Notes under the pieces: model-generated
The model's input: only the letters and a program-made list of their open reading frames with translations
Told to the model about the DNA's origin: nothing
The model's database searches: none
Translations under genes and position numbers: made by a program
Assembly: GCA_003246755.1 (NCBI GenBank)
Contig: QKDC01000148.1
Coordinates: forward strand, 1 to 39,720
DNA length: 39,720 nucleotides
Reading direction: 5' to 3'
DNA from: Gemmatimonadota bacterium
GTDB taxonomy: Bacteria; Gemmatimonadota; Gemmatimonadetes; Gemmatimonadales; GWC2-71-9
In this document: positions 33,947-39,720 of the stretch, one piece after another
Numbering within the stretch: the stretch's first letter is position 1
How the letters are laid out: each line of letters starts with the position of its first letter

Positions 33947-34937
33947 CGCCAAATGCGGCCGTGGTAGCCGTTCCGCCGAGGTCCCTCGTCCGAACCCGGT
34001 CTTCAACGATCGACAGGCGAATGGCCTCCCGAAGGCGCCGTGCCGCATCGTGTTCGGTGAGGTGGTCGAGCATCATGGCAGCCGCAAGCATCTGGGCCGA
34101 GGGGTTGGCAATGCCCTGGCCTGCAATGTCGGGAGCGCTGCCATGCACCGCCTCGAAAATGCCGACCGCATCGCCGATGTTCGCCCCCGGCGTGACCCCC
34201 AATCCCCCGACCAGGCCGGAGATCTCGTCACTCAGGATGTCGCCGAAGAGGTTGGTGGTCACGATGACGTCAAATTGCTCCGGGCGCAACACGAGTTGCA
34301 TGGCCGCGTTGTCGACGATCATGTCCTCGCATTCCACTCGCCCGTCGAAGTCCTCGGCCACCTTCCTGCCGACTTCCAGGAAGAGGCCACCGACCATCTT
34401 CAGGATGTTGGCCTTGTGCACCATCGTCACTTTGCGACGGTTGTTTTCGACAGCGTATTCGAACGCGAAACGAATGATGCGCTCCGCGCCATGACGGGTG
34501 AGAATCGCCTCGGAGACCGCCACCGCTCTCGGGTCGCCGTCGATGGGAATGAAGTGTTCCACCCCACTGTAGAGCCCTTCGAGATTCTCCCGCACCATCA
34601 CGATGTCGACGTCTTGAAAGCGTCCGTCGGGAACGATCGTATAGGCGGGTCGCATGTTGGCGTAGAGCTGAAATTCCTTGCGGAGAGCAACGTTCACCGA
34701 TCGGAACCCTGTCCCCACGGGCGTCATCAAGGGACCCTTGAGGGCCGTCCCCCGTTCTCGAATGCTCGCGAGTGTGGCCTCGGGAATCAGCGATCCGGTC
34801 TGCTCGAGCGCCGTGACACCCGCCGGCTGCTCGTCCCACTCGAAGTGCACCCCCGTGGCCTCGAGCACCTTGAGCGTCTCGGACGTGATTTCCGGGCCGA
34901 TCCCGTCACCGGGTATCAGGGTCCCACGATGGGTCAT
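33921..34937 (-). CDS. icd: NAD-dependent isocitrate dehydrogenase
   Basis: Oxidative decarboxylation of isocitrate to 2-oxoglutarate in the TCA cycle (338 aa). The start LIPGDGIGPEIT and substrate residues of the isocitrate type are visible: S80, N82, R86 in RSVNVALR, with R96, Y123 and K175 as the other active-site residues. The cofactor loop HGSAPDIAG has Asp270 where NADP enzymes have Lys, so NAD is expected. The short, monomer-like length matches the eukaryotic-mitochondrial-type bacterial enzymes. An ATGA overlap couples it to the exported protein upstream. Isopropylmalate dehydrogenase is less likely given the Ser/Asn residues. Confidence 0.93.
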   Translation of the reverse strand: MTHRGTLIPGDGIGPEITSETLKVLEATGVHFEWDEQPAGVTALEQTGSLIPEATLASIRERGTALKGPLMTPVGTGFRSVNVALRKEFQLYANMRPAYTIVPDGRFQDVDIVMVRENLEGLYSGVEHFIPIDGDPRAVAVSEAILTRHGAERIIRFAFEYAVENNRRKVTMVHKANILKMVGGLFLEVGRKVAEDFDGRVECEDMIVDNAAMQLVLRPEQFDVIVTTNLFGDILSDEISGLVGGLGVTPGANIGDAVGIFEAVHGSAPDIAGQGIANPSAQMLAAAMMLDHLTEHDAARRLREAIRLSIVEDRVRTRDLGGTATTAAFGDAVAARLA

Positions 34938-35566
34938 GGCTGTGGGTAGGGAAGAAATGAGGCGACCGCGGCGGTGATCGCTGCACCGGGATCTGCTCCA
35001 CTTCCAATTGCCGTGGTGCGCCAAGAGACGCGACCGAGACGACTGTCGGCGAGTACTGCCTCGAGGGTGGCGCGAATGGCCCCGTCCTCATCCACGCCGA
35101 GCGACAACGAGGCTGGAATGAAGGCGAAGCGGCCCCCCGCGAGAGCCATCAGTGTGCGAAGAGAAGAGCGCAGCGGGTCCGGGACGGTCTTGATCTCGGA
35201 CGACCTCATCACCGCCTGCCCCATGCGGTCCGGCTCTGGAACGAACCCTGCCGACCGCCTGGCAATGCGCCGGAGATCCGGCGAAAGCAGCCAGTTGATC
35301 TCCGGGGCGCCGGCCAAAAGGGCTTCACCGATCAGCGAGTCCGCCCAGGCAAGCACCTGCTTCCGATCCCGGGCAACAGAGCCGTCGTGAATGGCCGTAT
35401 CACGGGCAACCATCGTAAGTGGAAGGGAGGCAACCGTTTGGCCCGCCAGGGCCTCGGTCAAGAGCCCGGTCTGCGTCGCAGGTGTCTCCTGACCCCAGGA
35501 GACGGCGGCGGAGGACGTCAAGAGGACGGCCGCGAGCGCGGCGCTACGGAAATGCAATCGTATCAT
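34934..35566 (-). CDS. Exported protein of unknown function
   Basis: Predicted secreted or periplasmic protein (210 aa) with a signal peptide at about 1-25 (cut near SWG-QE). The mature part is helical, with Arg-rich stretches and no motif I recognise. The ATG at 35566 is confirmed by the signal sequence. Its stop overlaps the isocitrate dehydrogenase start as ATGA, so expression should be coupled although a functional link is not apparent. Confidence 0.75.
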   Translation of the reverse strand: MIRLHFRSAALAAVLLTSSAAVSWGQETPATQTGLLTEALAGQTVASLPLTMVARDTAIHDGSVARDRKQVLAWADSLIGEALLAGAPEINWLLSPDLRRIARRSAGFVPEPDRMGQAVMRSSEIKTVPDPLRSSLRTLMALAGGRFAFIPASLSLGVDEDGAIRATLEAVLADSRLGRVSWRTTAIGSGADPGAAITAAVASFLPYPQP

Positions 35567-35651
35567 GGACTTGGAAGGTAATGGTCAGGAGGCTCAGAAT
35601 CATGGGCTGGAGACGAACCACTGCACCGTCCGGACCACGGCCCCGTCCGCA

Positions 35652-36509
35652 CTAGACCAGAGAGAGACCCCCATCCACCACGACCACCTGCCCCGTGACG
35701 TGGCGCGCGGCATCCGAGCAAAGGAACGAGATCACCTGAGCCACGTCCGAGGGCTCTGCGATTCGCCCCAGGACGGCACCCTTCTTCGCCCGCTCGATGA
35801 CCTCGACCGGGAGCTGTTCGAGTCGCTCGGTTCGCACGAAGCCCGGAGCCACCGCGTTCACATTCACGTTGGCGGGTCCGAGGTCGACCGCGGCGGACCG
35901 AGTGAGGCCTTCGAGTCCCGCCTTACTGGCGGCATAGCTCCCCACCCCGAATCCCGGGATCTGGGATTGATGGGAACTCACGTTGACGATTTTCCCGAAG
36001 TGCTGTCCCCGAAAGAGCGGGGCCACCGCGCCGATGCAATTGAAGGCGCCGGTGAGATTGGTTTCGATGACCTCGGCCCAGTTTCGCGGAGTGAGACGCC
36101 AGAGAGCTCCATCCGCGGCGATCCCCGCGTTGTTCACCAGGTAGTGGATCGTCTCGAACTTGTCGCATGCACGGTAGACGAACTCTTCGACTTCATCTCT
36201 GTTTCTGATGTCACAGGTGTTGGCATAGACCCCGACCCCCATCGCGGTGAGGGTGGTCTCGGTGAGGAGGGCCATCTCCCGCACATCGCGACCGGGCATG
36301 TCGAGGAAACAGAACGCGATGTTGCACCCCAACCTGGCGAACTCGAGCGCAACCGCCCGTCCCAGTCCCGTCGCCCCACCCGTCACGAAGAGGGTCTTCC
36401 CGCGGAACCCTCCATGAGTGATCCGGCTGGCGCGCGGCTCGGTCAGAGCCGAACCCGCCCTTTCGGGATCGGGGCTGTGGAAGGGGGATGGCAAACTGGA
36501 GGCCGACAT
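35652..36509 (-). CDS. Short-chain dehydrogenase/reductase (FabG-like)
   Basis: NAD(P)-dependent oxidoreductase of 285 aa. The cofactor motif TGGATGLG is at 43-50, NNAG at 126-129, catalytic Ser179, Tyr192 and Lys196 (SYAASK), and the family ending GQVVVVDGG. There is an extra 30-residue unstructured N-terminus. FabG-type activity (3-oxoacyl-ACP or acyl-CoA reduction) is most likely, perhaps with the acyl-CoA genes nearby, but substrate cannot be assigned. It is divergent from cstA; 69 bases between them contain a small TCCCG/CGGGA repeat. Confidence 0.9.
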   Translation of the reverse strand: MSASSLPSPFHSPDPERAGSALTEPRASRITHGGFRGKTLFVTGGATGLGRAVALEFARLGCNIAFCFLDMPGRDVREMALLTETTLTAMGVGVYANTCDIRNRDEVEEFVYRACDKFETIHYLVNNAGIAADGALWRLTPRNWAEVIETNLTGAFNCIGAVAPLFRGQHFGKIVNVSSHQSQIPGFGVGSYAASKAGLEGLTRSAAVDLGPANVNVNAVAPGFVRTERLEQLPVEVIERAKKGAVLGRIAEPSDVAQVISFLCSDAARHVTGQVVVVDGGLSLV

Positions 36510-36578
36510 AGGATCCCGAACCTACGGGACGGCCGACGACCTCGCAAGACACCCATGGCCGGCCTACATTGTCTTTTC

Positions 36579-38612
36579 ATGCGAATTCTCATCTGGACCA
36601 TCATCAGCGTCGTGGGAGCCGCTGCGTGGGGCGTGCTCGCCCTGCATCAGGGTGAGACCATCAACGCCGCCTGGTTGGTTCTCGCGGCGGTCGGCACCTA
36701 CCTGGTGGGATATCGCTTCTACAGCCACTTCCTGGCCCACAAGGTCTTTGGCCTCGATAACAGCCGTGCCACTCCCGCGGAGCGGTTCGACAACGGACGT
36801 GACTTCGTGCCCACCACGCGCTGGGTGCTCTTCGGCCATCACTTTGCCGCCATTGCCGGAGCGGGTCCGCTGGTCGGGCCGGTGCTCGCCGCGCAGTTCG
36901 GATATCTCCCCGGGGTGCTGTGGATCGTTTTCGGGGTCGTGATCGGCGGTGCGGTGCAGGACTTCATCATCCTTTTCGCCTCGATGCGACGGGATGGCAA
37001 GTCCCTCGGCCAGATGGCGAAGGAGGAGATCGGAGAGGTCACGGGGCTGGTGGCCATGATCGCGATCCTCGCCATCATGGTGATCCTCCTCGCCGTGCTC
37101 GCCCTGGTTGTGGTGAATGCGTTGAAAGACAGTCCTTGGGGCGTCTTCACGATTCTCTGCACCATCCCCATCGCAATCTTGATGGGCTTCTGGATGAAGG
37201 TCTGGCGTCCCGGTCGCACCGTCGAGGCCACGGCCGTGGGGGTGATTCTCCTGGGGTTCGCCCTCGTCGGGGGAGGCTGGGTGGCCGATTCCGCCACGCT
37301 GGCTCCACTGTTTCGCTACGATGGCGTGACGGTGGCCTATGGGATCATGGCGTACGGGTTCATCGCCAGCGTGCTCCCCGTCTGGATGTTGCTTTGCCCC
37401 CGAGACTATCTCTCCACCTTCCTCAAGGTCGGGACGATCATGCTGCTGGCGGTGGGCATCCTCGTCGTGCTCCCGCCGCTCCGCCTGCCGGCCCTCACGC
37501 CGTTCATCGACGGCACGGGACCGGTGTTCGCCGGAAAACTTTTCCCCTTTGCCTTCATCACCATCGCATGTGGCGCGATCAGTGGCTTCCATGCGCTCGT
37601 GGCATCGGGCACGACGCCCAAGATGATTCGCCGCGAGGGTGACGCCCGCGTCATCGGGTACGGCGGGATGCTGATGGAATCGTTCGTGGGCGTGATGGCT
37701 CTGGTGGCGGCAGCCGCCCTCGACCCCGGGATCTATTTCGGTATCAACGCCCCAATCGGAATACTGGGAGGCAGCGCCGCTTCCGCGGCAGAGGTGGTGC
37801 GGGGCTGGGGGTTCGTCCTGACACCGGAACAGATGACCGGCCTCGCTGCCTCGGTCGGAGAAGGGACCCTCCTCGGTCGAACCGGAGGAGCCACCTCCTT
37901 GGCCGTTGGCATGGCCACGATCTTCAGCGGCTTTCTCGGCAAGGGACTGATGGCGCTCTGGTATCACTTCGCCATCATGTTCGAGGCGCTGTTCATCCTC
38001 ACGACGGTGGACACGGGCACGCGCGTCGGACGGTTCATGTTTCAGGAACTCGGCGCCCACATCTGGAAGCCTCTTGGGAGGACCTCCTGGTATCCCTCGA
38101 TTTTCATCTCTTCTGCGCTTGTCGTCGCAGCCTGGGGTTACTTCCTGGTACAAGGGGTTCGCGATCCATTGGGAGGGATCAACTCGCTCTGGCCGCTGTT
38201 CGGGATCAGTAACCAACTCCTCGCGGCGGTCGCCCTCTGTGTCGGCACGACGATTCTCATCAAGAGCGGCAAGGTCCGGTACGCCTGGACGACGCTCATC
38301 CCGCTCGCCTGGCTGCTTCTCGTGACCCTCACGGCGGGCTGGCAGAAGATCTTCGCTCCCGATCCGCGGCTGGGGTTCCTGTCACATGCGGCATCGGTAC
38401 GAGAGAGTATTGCGGCGGGATCGATGGACCCGGTGGAAGGTGCGCGGATGATCTTCAACGACAGGCTCGACGCGGGCCTGGCGGCCCTGTTCATGTCGAT
38501 CACCGTCGTGTTGCTCGCAGCCTCCATTCGGAAGTGGATAGCCGTACTGCGGCGTCGGGAACCGGCGGTGAGTGCGGAAACACCCTTCGTGGCGACCGCC
38601 TATGTCTCGTGA
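36579..38612 (+). CDS. cstA: CstA-type carbon starvation transporter
   Basis: Integral membrane carrier of 677 aa with about 16-18 hydrophobic helices, of the CstA family that takes up pyruvate or peptides. Family marks include FGHHFAAIAGAGPLVGPVLAA and FGVVIGGAVQDFIILFASMR, then FKxxxIACGAISGFHALVASGT-like sequence around residues 328-350, and SLAVGMATIFSG. The ATG at 36579 was chosen because the first helix begins at once; an ATG at 36555 would add 8 residues, and the long upstream frame is inside the SDR gene. The usual small partner YbdD is not present nearby. Confidence 0.94.
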   Translation: MRILIWTIISVVGAAAWGVLALHQGETINAAWLVLAAVGTYLVGYRFYSHFLAHKVFGLDNSRATPAERFDNGRDFVPTTRWVLFGHHFAAIAGAGPLVGPVLAAQFGYLPGVLWIVFGVVIGGAVQDFIILFASMRRDGKSLGQMAKEEIGEVTGLVAMIAILAIMVILLAVLALVVVNALKDSPWGVFTILCTIPIAILMGFWMKVWRPGRTVEATAVGVILLGFALVGGGWVADSATLAPLFRYDGVTVAYGIMAYGFIASVLPVWMLLCPRDYLSTFLKVGTIMLLAVGILVVLPPLRLPALTPFIDGTGPVFAGKLFPFAFITIACGAISGFHALVASGTTPKMIRREGDARVIGYGGMLMESFVGVMALVAAAALDPGIYFGINAPIGILGGSAASAAEVVRGWGFVLTPEQMTGLAASVGEGTLLGRTGGATSLAVGMATIFSGFLGKGLMALWYHFAIMFEALFILTTVDTGTRVGRFMFQELGAHIWKPLGRTSWYPSIFISSALVVAAWGYFLVQGVRDPLGGINSLWPLFGISNQLLAAVALCVGTTILIKSGKVRYAWTTLIPLAWLLLVTLTAGWQKIFAPDPRLGFLSHAASVRESIAAGSMDPVEGARMIFNDRLDAGLAALFMSITVVLLAASIRKWIAVLRRREPAVSAETPFVATAYVS

Positions 38613-38649
38613 ACCGGGGAAACGGAGAACGCCCTCCGGCGAAGTGTTG

Positions 38650-38661
38650 GGCCTTTAGGCC
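38650..38661. terminator. Palindrome over the stop codon of the right-edge MFS gene
   Basis: GGCC-TTTA-GGCC, extendable to GGCCT/AGGCC, contains the TAA stop (38655-38657) of the minus-strand transporter and lies 38 bases after cstA. It could serve both converging transcripts. The stem is short and there is no U-tract. Confidence 0.25.
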
Positions 38662-39720
38662 TCGCTCGGCAGTTTCCCCGCCACACGCCACCAGAAGCCG
38701 ACAGCAACGAGCACCACTATCCCAGACGCTCCCAGCGCCACGGACCCGCCGAGGCCATCATAGATCCAACCGAACGCGAGCGCGGCCGGCAATGAGGCGA
38801 GACCTACCACGCCTTGGACGTTCCCAAACCCGCGACCCGTGAGCACGGGGGCCAGGCGAGCCACGGTAGCGCGCTCCGCGCCCTCGGTGAGCCCGGTCAC
38901 CATCCCCAGGGCAAGGAAGGCACCGCTGGCCATCAGTGGAGTCAGCTCCGTGGAAAGCACGAACAAGAAGATGGTGAAGAGCACCCCGGCCAGGGCCAGC
39001 GTCATGCGGGGGCCGACATGGTCGCTCAACCACCCACCGGGGTAGGCCCCTGCCGTCCTGACCACGTGGAGACCGGCCCACACCAGCGGGATGGCAACCA
39101 CCGACACGCCGAGATCCTGTAGTCTGAGCAGGAGCAGCATCTCCGGCAGCCGGCCGACCGTCAGAAGGGTGAGGGCGAACGTCGGACCCCAGAACGACCA
39201 GCCCCTCGCATCCCGCGGCGGATCCCTTCGCTCCTTTACCGCGGGAGACACGGATTGCCCGGCACCCCGCAACACGACCATCAGGACCAGCACGGCCACC
39301 ACGCCGGGGACGGCACTGAAGCCGATCACGTCCCGCACGCTGACCGAGCGGGTGAGCAGAACCCACGCGAGAACCGACCCGAATACGGCGCCGAGGTGAT
39401 CGGCCATGCGGTGGAACCCAAACGCTCTCCCGAGTTGACCGGGGGGCGTCACCTGCGCGACGAGGGCATCGCGCGCAGGCGAGCGGAGCCCTTTTCCGAC
39501 ACGGTCGAGCACCCGGAATCCGATGACCTGCCAGGCAGACGAAGTGATCGCGATGAGGGGTCTGGCGAGCACCGCCGATCCGTAGCCGACCAGAATCAGG
39601 GGCTTTTTCCATCCGGGACGATCGGCCAGCCGCCCGCTCACCCACCTGAGGACCGCGGAGGTGAGGTCGGCGGCCCCGTCGAGCGCACCGAGTGCGACGG
39701 CGCTGCCGCCAAGCGTCCGG
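38655..39720 (-). CDS. MFS transporter (5' end cut by window edge)
   Basis: Major facilitator with the 12-helix type; the reading frame is open to the right edge, so the first helix or two are missing. The first intact motif is the loop 2-3 signature VSGRLADRPGWKKPL (starting near 39641), followed by GFRVLDRVGKGLRSPARDALVAQ, a hallmark of the DHA-like group without a clear substrate. Nine or ten hydrophobic segments follow. The apparent GTG start at 39641 is internal to the conserved region, so it is not the true start. Confidence 0.9.
   Translation of the reverse strand, partial: RTLGGSAVALGALDGAADLTSAVLRWVSGRLADRPGWKKPLILVGYGSAVLARPLIAITSSAWQVIGFRVLDRVGKGLRSPARDALVAQVTPPGQLGRAFGFHRMADHLGAVFGSVLAWVLLTRSVSVRDVIGFSAVPGVVAVLVLMVVLRGAGQSVSPAVKERRDPPRDARGWSFWGPTFALTLLTVGRLPEMLLLLRLQDLGVSVVAIPLVWAGLHVVRTAGAYPGGWLSDHVGPRMTLALAGVLFTIFLFVLSTELTPLMASGAFLALGMVTGLTEGAERATVARLAPVLTGRGFGNVQGVVGLASLPAALAFGWIYDGLGGSVALGASGIVVLVAVGFWWRVAGKLPSEA

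Noticed and set aside
36514-36529. TCCCG/CGGGA repeat between the SDR gene and cstA
   Set aside because: Five-base stem in a high-GC gap is close to chance expectation; no operator family recognised.
35565-36578. Long N-terminal extension of CstA
   Set aside because: The extension lies inside the SDR gene on the opposite strand and has no family support; the CstA start at 36579 fits its first helix.
36564-38216. 550-residue open frame on the minus strand opposite cstA
   Set aside because: Antisense shadow: composition rich in His, Arg, Glu and Asp, no domains, while cstA is clear on the other strand.

Overview
The window is high-GC, gene-dense bacterial chromosome with no RNA genes, mobile elements, CRISPR arrays or phage genes. 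It holds 41 protein-coding genes, and no gap between genes reaches 300 bases. The gene set points to a Gram-negative, aerobic or facultative heterotroph that uses menaquinone. Evidence for this is a UbiE/UbiA/UbiD/UbiX cluster of the kind that finishes menaquinone in the futalosine pathway, exported and lipoprotein genes, an outer-membrane-type protein, and a membrane-anchored Ser/Thr kinase with a TolB-like sensor region. Gemmatimonadota is my best guess, but this is inference from gene style and not a proven placement.

Layout. 1-1633 (-): a Ser/Thr kinase cut by the left edge. 1710-6222 (-): a tight operon ubiE-ubiA-ubiD-ubiX-phosphodiesterase with overlapping stops and starts. 6276-8726 (+): ECF sigma factor, zinc-finger anti-sigma factor, and a beta-helix plus membrane protein. 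8761-15936 (-): read 5' to 3', an SH3 exported protein with a small helical partner, guaB, a LeuT-like Na+ symporter with its 44-residue small subunit, an NrnA-type DHH phosphoesterase, and a NifU-like/Mrp Fe-S pair. 15967-21796 (+): gpmI, an outer-membrane-type protein, a QueD-fold protein lacking two catalytic residues, then fdhD-mobA-mobB-moeA for molybdenum cofactor maturation. 21793-22722 (-): a TerB-like/DUF697-like fusion. 22807-26697 (+): htpX, two DUF6174-like lipoproteins flanking an UMF1 transporter and a YjbQ protein. 26711-31344 (-): gcdH-etfB-etfA-ETF:quinone oxidoreductase. 31450-36509 (-): phosphoesterase, DUF4139-like protein, zinc-ribbon membrane protein, NAD isocitrate dehydrogenase, exported protein and an SDR. 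36579-38612 (+): cstA. 38655-39720 (-): an MFS transporter cut by the right edge.

How the parts fit. The acyl-CoA dehydrogenase, ETF and ETF-quinone oxidoreductase form a complete route from an acyl-CoA to the quinone pool, and the first operon makes the quinone. The Moco genes supply molybdoenzymes encoded elsewhere. NifU/Mrp supply Fe-S clusters.

Most of the window is ordinary core genome. The parts most worth following up are residue-level departures in familiar families: a QueD-like protein that keeps its zinc ligands but lost the catalytic Cys and His and sits in a Moco operon; an ETF-quinone oxidoreductase missing one of its four cluster cysteines; an Mrp without its CxxC beside a NifU-like protein that has one; and a moeA with no normal start codon at its expected N-terminus. 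A recurring pattern of short perfect inverted repeats placed on or just after stop codons is also recorded. I found no clear candidate for an entirely new multi-gene system.
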